Positions 34,280 to 43,637 are shown, counted from the stretch's first letter. The stretch: DNA of 64,000 nt from an uncultured Bacteroidales bacterium (GCA_937915765.1 CALGHE010000102.1:111713-175712); one strand, 5' to 3'. Notes: a model not told the origin generated them from the letters alone. Numbers and translations: made by a program.

Positions 34280-34879
34280 TTAGCAAGACGCTATCTTGCT
34301 CACATACTTACCTATTATGTCAAACTCTATATTGACAACAGAACCCACCTCTATCTGCTTAAAGTTTGTGTTTTCATAAGTATATGGTATAATCGCCACC
34401 GAAAATCGGTCGTTCTGCGAATTGCAGACCGTAAGGCTAACCCCATTCACGGAGACAGACCCCTTCTCCACCGTCACATATCCGCGCTTAGCCATCTCAC
34501 TGTCAAAATCATATTTAAACGTGAAATACCAGCTTCCGTCAGCGTTCTTTTTCTCCACACAAACAGCGGTCTGGTCAACGTGTCCCTGGACAATATGACC
34601 GTCCAGCCTTCCGTTCATCACCATGCTGCGCTCCAGATTCACAAGAGAGCCAACCGCAAGCCCTCCAAGATTAGACTTGTCAAGCGTCTCTTTTATCGCC
34701 GTGACGGTATAGGTGCTATCCGTTTTGCTCACCACTGTCAGGCACACGCCATTATGAGCCACGCTTTGGTCTATTTTCAACTCGTCCACAAACGGACACT
34801 CCATTGTTATATGCAAATTGCTCTGATCTTTTTCCAAACGGACAACCTTTGCTGTCGCTTCTACTATACCTGAAAACAT
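34280..34879 (-). CDS. ribE: Riboflavin synthase alpha chain
   Basis: 199 residues from the ATG at 34879 (MFSGIVEATAKV), the invariant N-terminus of the family; the longer open frame up to 35170 is not translated sense. Two lumazine-binding repeats: NGVCLTVV near 54-61 in the first half and VNGVSLTVCN near 150-159 in the second, with G-H-I-V-Q-G-H-V-D in between. It dismutates two 6,7-dimethyl-8-ribityllumazine to riboflavin. It is divergent from rpe. TATATTTG on the minus strand (34927-34920), with CTTG 20 bp upstream, is a plausible promoter. Other rib genes are not nearby. Confidence 0.95.
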   Translation of the reverse strand: MFSGIVEATAKVVRLEKDQSNLHITMECPFVDELKIDQSVAHNGVCLTVVSKTDSTYTVTAIKETLDKSNLGGLAVGSLVNLERSMVMNGRLDGHIVQGHVDQTAVCVEKKNADGSWYFTFKYDFDSEMAKRGYVTVEKGSVSVNGVSLTVCNSQNDRFSVAIIPYTYENTNFKQIEVGSVVNIEFDIIGKYVSKIASC

Positions 34880-35059
34880 ATTTATAACATTTATATGTGT
34901 AACCACTTTTAAAACTTTGCAAATATATGCAAAAATAAGCAAGAACACAAGGATTTGCACATTCTGCGGAGAAATATTGACAAACATCAACAAAACCCGC
35001 AAAATTGCAAACTCCACATTACAAAACAGCCCCATTTTTATCTCTTTTCCGCCAATTTT

Positions 35060-35091
35060 ATTGCCTCTTTTTAAATTTTTAATTATCTTTG
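35060..35091 (+). promoter_or_regulatory. Promoter of rpe
   Basis: ATTG (35060-35063), a 20-bp spacer and TATCTTTG (35084-35091) lie 33 nt before the rpe ATG. Confidence 0.55.
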
Positions 35092-35124
35092 CACCGAATT
35101 TACAAGACAAAAGTAGGGTATAAA

Positions 35125-35775
35125 ATGAATCACTTAATAGCACCTTCATTGTTGTCGGCCGACTTTTCAAATTTGCGAGCTGACTTTGATATGATAAACA
35201 AGAGCGAAGCCGATTGGCTGCACTTGGATATTATGGACGGTGTTTTCGTTCCTAACATATCGTTTGGGATGCCGGTGGTCGAAAGCGCGCAGAAATACTG
35301 CGAGAAGCCCCTCGATGTTCATTTGATGATAGTAGAACCCGACAAGTTCATTGACACCTTTCATAAGCTTGGCGCTCATGTGCTGAACGTTCATTATGAG
35401 GCTTGCACTCATTTGCACCGCACCATACAGCGCATCAAGCAGTTAGGGATGAAGGCAGGTGTAACGCTTAACCCTCACACGCCAGTATCGGCTTTGGAGG
35501 AGATTGTTGCAGATGTGGATTTGGTCATGCTCATGTCTGTCAATCCTGGTTTTGGAGGCCAGAAGTTCATAGAAGGCATTGTGGACAAGACTTCCAGGCT
35601 GAAGGAGTTGATAGAGAAGAAAAATTCAAACGCTGTCATCGAGATTGACGGAGGTGTCAATTTCGAGACTGGCAAACGTCTTTTGGCCGCAGGTGCTGAT
35701 GTTTTGGTTGCTGGCAGTTTTGTTTTCAGTTCGGAAAACCCAACAGAAACGATAGCGAAGCTCAAAAGATTGTAA
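35125..35775 (+). CDS. rpe: Ribulose-phosphate 3-epimerase
   Basis: 216 residues from the ATG at 35125 (MNHLIAPSLLSADFSNL); an upstream ATG at 35089 overlaps the -7 promoter element and is rejected. TIM-barrel signature HLDIMDGVFVPNISFG (family D-x-M-D-G), DVHLMI, MSVNPGFGGQKF and EIDGGVN carry the metal- and phosphate-binding residues. It interconverts ribulose 5-phosphate and xylulose 5-phosphate in the pentose phosphate pathway. The comEC gene follows 53 nt downstream on the same strand. Confidence 0.96.
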   Translation: MNHLIAPSLLSADFSNLRADFDMINKSEADWLHLDIMDGVFVPNISFGMPVVESAQKYCEKPLDVHLMIVEPDKFIDTFHKLGAHVLNVHYEACTHLHRTIQRIKQLGMKAGVTLNPHTPVSALEEIVADVDLVMLMSVNPGFGGQKFIEGIVDKTSRLKELIEKKNSNAVIEIDGGVNFETGKRLLAAGADVLVAGSFVFSSENPTETIAKLKRL

Positions 35776-35828
35776 TAACGATGTTGTTTTGTGCTGTTGA
35801 CGATTTTGTTTATTAACCAACTTGTTAT

Positions 35829-37891
35829 ATGAATAAAAAATTGAACTTTACTAGTTTTTTGCGAAAAATTCCTTTTGTAAGGATACTTATTCCGTTCGTG
35901 CTGGGCGTTGTTGCGGAATTGTACTGGGTAGATATTGCTGTTTACCCCGTCCTTATTGTCGCCGCCGCATTGCTTTTCTTGCTGGGTCATCTAATCAAAA
36001 AGCAGGAGGAGAAATACTCTTCAAGATGGATTTCAGGACTTAGCTACTCGCTGCTGTTTATGGGCTTTGGCATGCTGTTCACCACGAGCGACGGGGTTGC
36101 GGGCCAGCCGCATGAGATTCTTGTTTTTTCTGATGACCGCACATACCTTGTGGAGGTGACAGATGTTCCGCGTGAATGCGCAAACAGCATTGAATGCGTC
36201 TCTAACGTTTACGAAATAAAAGACAGTTCTGCAAGCACGAACGAAAAGTCCAAAATGGCGAAGGCCGTGATTTATGTGGCGAAAGACTCCATGAGCCGAC
36301 TTATCTCTATGGGCGACATACTGCTTATTGACAACTGCAGAATGCTAAACTCGGCTGCAGACCCTTGGGACGACATGCCTTACCACAAAATGAAGGGCGG
36401 GGAATTTAGCGTGTTTGTGCCTAAAAATCAATGGAGACTGATTGACGAATCGAAAAGCAGGAACGTGTTTGAAAAAGCTGAGGCTTTCAGACGTGACATC
36501 ATATCTTTTTACAAAAAAAAAGAATAAGCAACGACGAGTTTGCCGTGCTGTCGGCTTTGACGCTTGGCGACAAGTCTCACCTTGACAAAGAGCTGAAGGG
36601 TGCTTACTCGCTTACCGGGGCAAGTCATGTTTTGGCAGTGAGCGGACTTCATGTCGGAGTTGTTTTCGTATTTTCAAACTTTTTTCTTGGACTGATATTT
36701 ATCAGAAAATTTAAGCGGTGGCGATATGTGCCGCTGCTTTTCGTTTTATGGGGCTACGCATTCGTGACCGGGCTGTCGCCTTCTGTAGTAAGAGCTACCA
36801 TAATGATTTCCATGATGGTTGTCGGATTGATGACAGGCCGCAAAGGCGTAACTTACAATACGATTGCCGCTTCTGCCCTTCTTATGCTCATCTACAATCC
36901 TTTATACATCACGGACATAGGCTTTCAGCTGAGTTACACCGCTGTGTTCTCAATCGTTTTGCTACAAGACAAAATCTCTTCGCTGCTCGACGTGAAAAAC
37001 GTGTTTCTGAAGAAAGTTTGGGACTTGACAGCGGTCTCCATCGCTGCCCAAATCGGCACGTTACCGATAACGCTTTATTACTTTCTCCAGCTGCCGCTGC
37101 TGTCCTGCATCGTAAGTCTTTTCGTTGTCCCTGCAGCATCTGCCGTCATCTATCTGTCTTTTCTGATGGTAATAACCGCACCATTCGACTTCATATCAGA
37201 CGCAATAGCGTTCCTTCTCAACATTGTGCTAAAGGCGATGAACGCCACGGTGGACACATTCGAAAACATACCACACGCCACAATACAGGACATCTCCTTT
37301 GAAGGGACAGACCTGATACTGCTGCTAATGTTCACCGCCTCCGTCTGCTTCTACATTAAATTCCGCAGACATAGCGCGTTAGTTCTTGCTCTATCATGCA
37401 TCTTAGCTCTCGCCATTTGCAACACAGGCAGATACTACAACACGGCAAACCAGCACGTGATAGCCGTCCACAATGTGCAGGGAGAGTCTGTAATCAATGT
37501 AATTGACGGATTTCAGAACACAATCATCAGTCAAGGCGATTGCTCTAAAGCAAAATATAAAATCAAACGTCTGCAAAACAAGCTAAAGACTGACGAGCCT
37601 GAATACATCTCAGGGAACTTCCTGGAAATCAACGGAAAAAGGCTTTACCACCTGAACTATAAAATTTCAGGAATCGTTACAAAAAAGCCGCTAAGGACAG
37701 ACTACCTTATTATAGGCGGGAAGACCGACATTCCCTCTGGCGACATAAACAACATTTTTGACTTCGGCGAGGTGATAATAGACAGTTCCAACTCAAAAAG
37801 ACAGATAAAACAATGGAAACAATACTTTGCGCAATATAACATAACACCATATTTCATATCTGACAAAGGTGCTTATTTCGTCAGCATATAA
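35829..37891 (+). pseudogene. comEC: comEC, DNA-uptake channel, interrupted by a -1 frame disruption in an A9 run
   Basis: Two open frames, 35829-36527 (232 aa, DUF4131-type N-terminal part with four membrane segments) and about 36521-37891 (competence domain), together give a protein of about 687 residues, normal for Bacteroidetes ComEC. The second part has the family signature GASHVLAVSGLHVG and seven or eight membrane helices; its short C-terminal domain shows no H-x-H-x-D-H metal motif. The frames meet at nine A (36513-36521): ten would restore ...YKKKRISNDEFAVLSALTLG. It may be a real mutation, a sequencing error or slippage. No degeneration is seen on either side. ComEC transports single-stranded DNA across the inner membrane. 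Confidence 0.85.
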
Positions 37892-37953
37892 AAAAAACAG
37901 ATTAAAATTTAGAATCAAAACTGCATATTAATCTCCAAATCTGGAAAAATCAT

Positions 37954-37961
37954 TATCTTTG
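37954..37961 (+). promoter_or_regulatory. -7 promoter element of the lipoprotein operon
   Basis: TATCTTTG lies 21 nt before the ATG at 37983. It overlaps the alternative start at 37959, which excludes that start. Confidence 0.5.
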
Positions 37962-37982
37962 AGGACTTTAAAATCTTTGTTT

Positions 37983-39413
37983 ATGATTTTTTCAAAAAAC
38001 TATATTTTTAGGTATGTGACGCTGATTGCGGCCCTATGCTGCATTATGGCGTTCCCGTCGTGCGAAGACGAGTCGTTCACCTCAAATCCGTCTGCTAAAG
38101 TGTCATTCTCCACAGACACTGTATCTTTCGACACAGTATTCACCGCTCTGCCCTCCTCCACAAAGCGCCTAATGGTGTATAACAAGACGGGGGACAACAT
38201 CAGAATAAACAAAGTGGAGCTGCATTCTTCAACAAACTGCTTTCACGTGAATCTGAACGGGCGCAGCGGCGACTCTTTCAGCGATGTGGAAATCTTGTCG
38301 GGCGACAGTCTTCACATCTTCATAAACGTGAACGTCTCGGAACTTAACAGCGACTCTCCGGTGCAGATATTGGATTCGCTTGTATTCATATACAACGGCA
38401 ACACCCAAAACGTGAAACTCTCCACCTACGGGCAAGATGTCAAGACACTCCGCAAAGCTGTGATTTCGGAGAACACCACATTCACAAGAGAACGTCCGTA
38501 CCTCATATACGACACGCTCACAGTGAAAGAGGGAGTCACTTTAGAGATAGAGTCCGGCACAAAACTTTACTTCACAAACAAAGCCACACTCGAAGTGCAC
38601 GGCACGTTGATTGCGAAAGGTCTGAGTTCGCACCCCGTTCTGATTCAAGGTTCAAGGCTCGACTATCTGATGCCGGAAATTCCGTACAACCGCGTGCCTA
38701 ACCAATGGGGCGGAATACGCTTCTGCTCTGAAAGTTCCAACAATATCATAAGCGGAACAATTATAAAAGGAGGCAACTTCGGCATTGCTGTTGACTCTGC
38801 CGCCATAGACTCTTCGGCATACAGACTAACGATAGAAAACAGTACGATAACATGCGCAAAAAGAGGTGTTTTGAACGTGAGCAACGCCAATGTTTACGCA
38901 TATAACACCTTGTTTGCAAACGGAGGCAACTCAACAATATCGCTTAACGGAGGCCTCGCCTTGTTCAACCACTGCACCATCGCGGAATACTCTGCCTCAG
39001 GAAGACGGTACAATTCCGCGCTCGGGCTGCACAGCTACAACAACGAAATTCCGTTATACGCTGAATTTAACAACTCCATAGTGTACGGAAGCTACCACCA
39101 AGAGATAAAGACAGAAGAGAGCGACCTTGTTTCGTTCAGATTCAACCACTGTCTGCTCAAAGCGGCTCAGTCCGACTCTGCAAACTTCGTTAATGTTATA
39201 TGGAACGAAGACCCTATGTTCAAGATGGAGACATCTAAACGTCTGTATGACTTCAGTGCAGATTCTCTATCGCCTATGGTGAATGCAGGAGACACGCTGA
39301 TTAGGGTCAAATACCCTGATTGCCAATACGACATAAACGGGAACAGCCGAGACTCGCTGCCAGACATAGGCGCGTATGAGTTTGTCAGTCTAAACAAACA
39401 TGAAGAGCCATGA
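37983..39413 (+). CDS. Lipoprotein with right-handed beta-helix repeats
   Basis: 476 residues from the ATG at 37983. The signal region ends in IMAFPSC, a lipobox, so it is a lipid-anchored envelope protein. Residues about 35-150 look like an Ig-like/DUF1573-type domain (VSFDTVFTALPSSTKRLMVYN). After that come parallel beta-helix coils with repeated short strands and Asn ladders (GVTLEIESGTKLYF, EVHGTLIAKG, WGGIRF, LTIENSTITCA). The C-terminus has PDIGAYEF, the end motif of choice-of-anchor/pectate-lyase-like proteins. No catalytic site is evident. It is the first gene of a tight operon; the next gene overlaps it by 4 nt (ATGA). Confidence 0.75.
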   Translation: MIFSKNYIFRYVTLIAALCCIMAFPSCEDESFTSNPSAKVSFSTDTVSFDTVFTALPSSTKRLMVYNKTGDNIRINKVELHSSTNCFHVNLNGRSGDSFSDVEILSGDSLHIFINVNVSELNSDSPVQILDSLVFIYNGNTQNVKLSTYGQDVKTLRKAVISENTTFTRERPYLIYDTLTVKEGVTLEIESGTKLYFTNKATLEVHGTLIAKGLSSHPVLIQGSRLDYLMPEIPYNRVPNQWGGIRFCSESSNNIISGTIIKGGNFGIAVDSAAIDSSAYRLTIENSTITCAKRGVLNVSNANVYAYNTLFANGGNSTISLNGGLALFNHCTIAEYSASGRRYNSALGLHSYNNEIPLYAEFNNSIVYGSYHQEIKTEESDLVSFRFNHCLLKAAQSDSANFVNVIWNEDPMFKMETSKRLYDFSADSLSPMVNAGDTLIRVKYPDCQYDINGNSRDSLPDIGAYEFVSLNKHEEP

Positions 39414-40438
39414 GAAGAGTCTCGCTGTTAATATTTATGGTTCTGACTGCCGCAAACATTTTTGCGCAGCATGAGTTCCGCATAATATCGTACAATGTGG
39501 AAAATCTTTTTGACTACGAGGATGACCCCGACACGCAAGACGAGGCTTTCACTCCGGCTGGCGACTACAAATGGACCGCGAAAAAATACAAGCGCAAGCT
39601 GAACGACGTGTCGAAGGTTCTGTCTGCCGCTGGCGAATGGACACTGCCGGTCATCATCGCGCTTTGCGAAATTGAAAACGCACGCGTCCTTGACGACCTG
39701 ACCACACAGACTCAACTGAAGGGTGCCGGCTACAAGTATCTGCACCGCAACTCGCCGGACCGCAGAGGCGTGGATGTCGCTCTTCTGTATCAGCCAGACA
39801 AATACAAAGTGTCTAACGTAGAATTCTTAACGGTAAAGCTTCCGGACGAAGAGAGACCCACGCGCGAAATCCTTTTCGCATCTGGCGTTGTGCCGTCGGG
39901 CGACACGCTGCACATATTCGTGAACCACTGGCCTTCGAGGTATGGCGGCGAACTTGAATCGCAACACAAGAGAATATCCGCAGCACAAGCCGTTCGTAAA
40001 AAGGTGGACAGCCTTTTCTTTAAAAACCGCAAGGCCAAAATAGCCATCATGGGCGATTTCAACGACTACCCCACAGACAAAAGTATTGCCGACGTTCTGA
40101 AGGCCAACACAAATTTTGAAAATATAAAAGACAATGAACTATACAATCTGATGGCCAAGTTTGACAAAAAGCAAGGTGTAGGAACTCATAAATTCGGCGG
40201 AGAATGGGGTGTGCTGGACCATATCATAGTCTCCGGCTCTATGTTAGACCATCAGTCTGGCATACACACAAGCACAGAAAAGGCGCACATCTACAAAGCG
40301 TCATTTCTTCTGAAATCTGACAAGACCGATTTCGCTCCCAAACGGAGTTTTCTGGGTGCTTTTTACGCTTACGGATTCAGTGACCATCTTCCCGTATATT
40401 TCGATTTAAATTTAAAACAAAACAATGAGAAACATTAA
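39410..40438 (+). CDS. Secreted endonuclease/exonuclease/phosphatase (EEP) family enzyme
   Basis: 342 residues with signal peptide MRRVSLLIFMVLTAANIFAQ. EEP (DNase I-like) motifs: ISYNVENLFDYEDDPD (Asn and Asp of the active site), ALCEIENARVL (metal-binding Glu), VNHWPSRYGGE, GDFNDYPTDKS and GFSDHLPVYF (the catalytic Asp-His). The family cleaves phosphodiester or phosphoester bonds. A signal peptide and lipoprotein neighbours place it in the periplasm or at the surface, so an extracellular nuclease or phosphoesterase is likely; the substrate is unknown. It overlaps the gene before (4 nt) and the one after (14 nt), so translation is probably coupled. Confidence 0.88.
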   Translation: MRRVSLLIFMVLTAANIFAQHEFRIISYNVENLFDYEDDPDTQDEAFTPAGDYKWTAKKYKRKLNDVSKVLSAAGEWTLPVIIALCEIENARVLDDLTTQTQLKGAGYKYLHRNSPDRRGVDVALLYQPDKYKVSNVEFLTVKLPDEERPTREILFASGVVPSGDTLHIFVNHWPSRYGGELESQHKRISAAQAVRKKVDSLFFKNRKAKIAIMGDFNDYPTDKSIADVLKANTNFENIKDNELYNLMAKFDKKQGVGTHKFGGEWGVLDHIIVSGSMLDHQSGIHTSTEKAHIYKASFLLKSDKTDFAPKRSFLGAFYAYGFSDHLPVYFDLNLKQNNEKH

Positions 40439-41570
40439 ACAACTATTAGCAATATCTCTTTCTGTAGCTCTATTTTCTTGCGCAGAAGAGGAGAAGCCAT
40501 ACGAGGTGAACAGCTCCTTAGCTCCGTACTTGGACCGTTTTGTCTCTGCTGCAAAAGAGCGGGGCAAAAACTTCAACATGAGAGACGAAGGCATAATCAT
40601 GGAATTTGCCGACCTCGAAGAGCCTACTATCGGGCTTTGCTACAGAACCGACCCGATAACGGTGCAGATAGATAGAGAATATTGGGAGAAAACTAGTAAT
40701 TCTGCAAACAAAGAGGACCTCCGCGAACAAGTCGTATTTCATGAACTTGCGCACGGACTATTAATGCGCAACCATAAAAACGACTTTCTGCCCAACACTG
40801 AATGGGCGAGCATCATGTGCGGCGGCGAGATTCCGGACAACAGATTCGAGTCGTGCAATTTCAGCGGGTTCCGCAAAAAGTATTATCTCGACGAACTTTT
40901 CAACGAAAAGACTCCGGCTCCCGAATGGGCTACTTCCGCAGGATGCGACTTTGACGACAGAAAAGGCTCCCGAATAAGCTTCCTGGACTACAGTTTGAGC
41001 AAGGACTCGACAGACACGTCCATCCCGAACATGACCACTGTCATAGCCGGCGGATACTGCACGATTATCTCCGAACGCGACTATGCTACCATGTACAGCA
41101 TTTTCGCAAGGCGTACCACAAACTTCTACTTCGAAGCCTTTATAAACGCAGATTTCTCCTCTGAAAACGCCACCACAGGCCTATGGATAGGAAACGAGAA
41201 CTCGCAGGACGCTTTTATCATAAACAGCGCAAACAGAATGTATGTTTATAACACTGAAAACATTATATACTCGGCGGAAATATATACTGACAAATATTTC
41301 GACTTGAGCGGAGACAATAAAATAGCGGTCAGATGCGAAAACAACATTATGCAAATGTATATCAACGACAAACTCGCTTACATTTCCGAACTGACAAAGC
41401 CTGAATATAATATCTTAGGCATATACGTAGGTGCGCGCTCCACTGTGAAAATAAAAGAGGCGTTCATGCACAATCTGGACGAGACAAAGAGCAACGTACT
41501 TGCCAGCGGCTCGGCTGCCTTGCCAATCATGAAAGCAAACAAGACTCTATTAAAGAATATTAGCAAATAA
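40425..41570 (+). CDS. Lipoprotein with HExxH zinc-peptidase-like domain
   Basis: 381 residues. The lipobox is ALFSCA with Cys19. The N-terminal half carries VVFHELAHGLLMRNHKND (His106, Glu107, His110), a zincin motif. Conserved-looking TEWASIMCGG at 125-134 could supply the third ligand (Glu126) and a Met-turn. Residues about 210-360 look like a concanavalin/DUF1080-type beta-sandwich (TTNFYFEAFINADF, GLWIGNE). The envelope location and third-gene position in the operon suggest a role with the EEP enzyme. Peptidase activity is an inference from the motif. The start overlaps the previous gene by 14 nt. Confidence 0.7.
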   Translation: MRNIKQLLAISLSVALFSCAEEEKPYEVNSSLAPYLDRFVSAAKERGKNFNMRDEGIIMEFADLEEPTIGLCYRTDPITVQIDREYWEKTSNSANKEDLREQVVFHELAHGLLMRNHKNDFLPNTEWASIMCGGEIPDNRFESCNFSGFRKKYYLDELFNEKTPAPEWATSAGCDFDDRKGSRISFLDYSLSKDSTDTSIPNMTTVIAGGYCTIISERDYATMYSIFARRTTNFYFEAFINADFSSENATTGLWIGNENSQDAFIINSANRMYVYNTENIIYSAEIYTDKYFDLSGDNKIAVRCENNIMQMYINDKLAYISELTKPEYNILGIYVGARSTVKIKEAFMHNLDETKSNVLASGSAALPIMKANKTLLKNISK

Positions 41571-41577
41571 TACATAT

Positions 41578-41925
41578 ATGACAAAGATTCAAGAATTTCT
41601 GAACGGTTTGGACGAAAAAACGAAGAGCGCAATATCCGAAGACTTTATTTCTACGGAACTGCTCTACGAAACCACATATTTGATTGTGAAAAACGGACAC
41701 GCGCTGCAGGAGAGCAAACCTTCTCAATGGGAAGAAAAACTTAAAACTGTGCAGCACTATCAGAGCCTAGTGGAAAAAAGGCTTGACGAAGCGGGTCTGG
41801 AGGGCAAAGAGGTGGTGGCTGACATTGCCAGTGACTATTTTGAGGACTATGTCCACTATAGAGAAACCGAATTAAAAATATCAGACGCCGACTTCTTCAA
41901 AATTCTGAATAACATCAACAGATAA
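41578..41925 (+). CDS. Small acidic helical protein, unknown
   Basis: 115 residues, cytoplasmic, rich in Glu, Lys and Leu, predicted mainly helical, with no recognised motif. It starts 7 nt after the metallopeptidase-like lipoprotein gene and is followed by a strong terminator, so it is the last gene of the operon from 37983. The ATG context and tight spacing support it as real. Function unknown. Confidence 0.65.
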   Translation: MTKIQEFLNGLDEKTKSAISEDFISTELLYETTYLIVKNGHALQESKPSQWEEKLKTVQHYQSLVEKRLDEAGLEGKEVVADIASDYFEDYVHYRETELKISDADFFKILNNINR

Positions 41926-41957
41926 AAAAGGTGCGGAGCTGTTCCGCACTTTTTTTG
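41925..41957 (+). terminator. Terminator of the lipoprotein/EEP operon
   Basis: GTGCGGA (41931-41937), loop GCTGT, TCCGCAC (41943-41949), preceded by A-rich sequence and followed by seven T. Confidence 0.85.
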
Positions 41958-42259
41958 TTTCAAAACTTCACAAATTCACATTTTTTAACATTTCTCACAA
42001 AAAGCCAACCTCCATTATTACAGCAGTTTACAAAAAAACGCCCGTCAAAAGAGGATTCCAGCTATACTTTATTAACTTTTATTAACACTTTTTCGCTTTT
42101 TTTCACTTTTTTTTCGCAAAAACCTTTGCTTTTTCATTTTTTTTATCTAAATTGCGGAAAATCAAGTCCAACAAAGGACAAATCGAAACAGTACAGGACA
42201 CAAAGAAGATGTCCTTTTTGAGAGATCGGAACAGTATTTAGAAACTAAAATTGGTCGTT
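41958..42259. other. AT-rich gene-free leader region
   Basis: No gene was recognised. Near the 3' end AAAGGACA (42173-42180) can pair with TGTCCTTT (42210-42217) around a 29-nt loop, which may be a leader structure for the small secreted protein gene at 42260. No clear promoter was found. Confidence 0.35.
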
Positions 42260-42688
42260 ATGAGAAAAATGTTACTTTTGTTTATTTATTTGTGTATCAC
42301 AAATTTTTGTATTGGAGGAACCTTCAAAGTTTCCGACGATATAGTGTTTAACATTGCTGAAAACAAAAAAAATGTAACAATTGACGGCAATACATTTAAT
42401 ATACTTAAATGGGACAATGTAAGATGGAACGCTGTCTTCAGTTCTAACGGAGTCTATAAGTACCACGAGGTTAGATACCTTCTCAAAGGAGTTAATGGAA
42501 AGCTGAAGATGCTTGTAATGCATAAGGTTGACAACAAGTTCACCAACAAGTTCACAGTTGACTATCAAGATAACAGAAAATACGTCGGATGGTTCGACTT
42601 GGACGATGCAGATACAGCCGACACTACGGAGCAATCAAAACCCGAAGCCCAGCTGGAGGTTGGCGAAGAGGAGATTGCTGCTAAATAA
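42260..42688 (+). CDS. Small secreted protein, unknown
   Basis: 142 residues from the ATG at 42260; an upstream TTG would add three. Signal peptide MRKMLLLFIYLCITNFCIGG. The mature part is beta-rich (TFKVSDDIVFNIAENKKNVTIDGNTFNI) and ends in a very acidic tail (DLDDADTADTTEQSKPEAQLEVGEEEI). No motif was recognised. It is a single gene with its own terminator, followed by an unusual tandem hairpin repeat. Confidence 0.65.
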   Translation: MRKMLLLFIYLCITNFCIGGTFKVSDDIVFNIAENKKNVTIDGNTFNILKWDNVRWNAVFSSNGVYKYHEVRYLLKGVNGKLKMLVMHKVDNKFTNKFTVDYQDNRKYVGWFDLDDADTADTTEQSKPEAQLEVGEEEIAAK

Positions 42689-42715
42689 ATTAAAAATTTA
42701 AAATTCACACATTAG

Positions 42716-42745
42716 AGAGCCGCACAACAAGTGCGGCTCTTGTTT
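42716..42745 (+). terminator. Terminator of the small secreted protein gene
   Basis: AGAGCCGCAC (42716-42725) and GTGCGGCTCT (42731-42740), a perfect 10-bp stem with loop AACAA, followed by TGTTTT. Confidence 0.8.
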
Positions 42746-42764
42746 TGGGAGAGTACCAAACGCA

Positions 42765-42920
42765 AAGAGCACGTGATTCAGTCCTGAATTCCGTGCTCTT
42801 CATTTACACAAAATTATGGAGAGTGCCTTATTCTTATTTTTGAAAACAGAATTCAGATATAGGAGATTATACCTGAATCCCGTATTCTACATTTACACAA
42901 AATTATGTACAGTGCCTATT
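42765..42920. repeat. Two tandem 89-bp units, each with a hairpin plus a conserved CATTTACACAAAATTATG block
   Basis: Unit 1: a 17-bp hairpin (42765-42800) whose only flaws are one mismatch and one G-T pair, then CATTTACACAAAATTATG and AGTGCCT (42801-42828). Unit 2: a diverged, weaker hairpin (42848-42888), then the same block (42890-42917), 89 bp later. The blocks differ by about two bases while the stems have changed much more. No coding potential was seen. It lies between a plus-strand gene and the converging response-regulator gene. Confidence 0.6.
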
Positions 42921-42932
42921 TAGACAAAATAT

Positions 42933-43637
42933 CTAACCCAACCGCTCCATCAAAGCGTCTTTGTAATTCTTGCCTATTGCCAACTTCTGACCAGCCACAG
43001 ACACCATATTTCCCTCGATAGCCTCTATCTGAGAAATTGCCACAATATAGGACTTGTGAATCCTCACAAACTCATTCTGCGGAAGCTCTTCCTCTAACTT
43101 CTTCAAAGAATAATAGGCAGTAACTTTCTTGTCTTTCAGATGAAAAGTCACATACTCGCTCTGCCCCTCCACGTAGAGCAGGTCCGAATACTCTATCTTG
43201 TACAATTTGTAATCAGCCTTCACCATAAAGAAATCCTTCTCTGACTTGGACTGCTGCATCTGACGCTTCATCTTGAAACGCTCCACAGCCTTGTTTATAG
43301 CCTGCGTGAAACGCGGAAACGAAATAGGCTTCAGCAAATAGTCTATCGCCTCAAGCTCGTAACTGTCTATCGCGTACTCCGAATAGGCAGTGGTGAAAAT
43401 CACCATCGGCTTGTCATTCAAAGACCTAATAAGATCCAACCCAGAAAGCTCCGGCATCTGAATGTCAGACAGAATCAAATCAACCGGCTGCTGCTGAATT
43501 GCAACTATCGCAGACATCGCATCTTCGCATACATCCACAAGCTGCAAGTTCGGAATCTTTGACACATAGTCAGACAAGAGCTTTCGAGCCGGAAACTCAT
43601 CGTCAATAATCAGCACCTTCATCAATTCATTTTCCAT
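42933..43637 (-). CDS. LytTR-family response regulator
   Basis: About 234 residues from the ATG at 43637; ATGs at 43643 and 43622 are alternatives, and the conserved VLIIDDE directly follows the last. The receiver domain has DDE, the phospho-acceptor Asp in LILSDIQMPELSG, and FTTAYSEYAIDSY with a conserved T/S and Y. The C-terminal LytTR DNA-binding domain (about 130-230) has KIEYSDLLYVEGQSEYVTFHL and FVRIHKSYIVAISQIEAIEG. It is the partner of the sensor kinase gene upstream (104 nt away). The target genes cannot be read from the window. Confidence 0.92.
   Translation of the reverse strand: MENELMKVLIIDDEFPARKLLSDYVSKIPNLQLVDVCEDAMSAIVAIQQQPVDLILSDIQMPELSGLDLIRSLNDKPMVIFTTAYSEYAIDSYELEAIDYLLKPISFPRFTQAINKAVERFKMKRQMQQSKSEKDFFMVKADYKLYKIEYSDLLYVEGQSEYVTFHLKDKKVTAYYSLKKLEEELPQNEFVRIHKSYIVAISQIEAIEGNMVSVAGQKLAIGKNYKDALMERLG

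Noticed and set aside
36505..36545. Programmed -1 frameshift in comEC as a firm claim
   Set aside because: The A run could slip, but no downstream stimulatory stem was found and a sequencing indel is equally possible, so it is kept as a question only.
42765..42920. CRISPR-like array
   Set aside because: Only two units, with an internal hairpin and no unique spacer between exact repeats; no cas genes.
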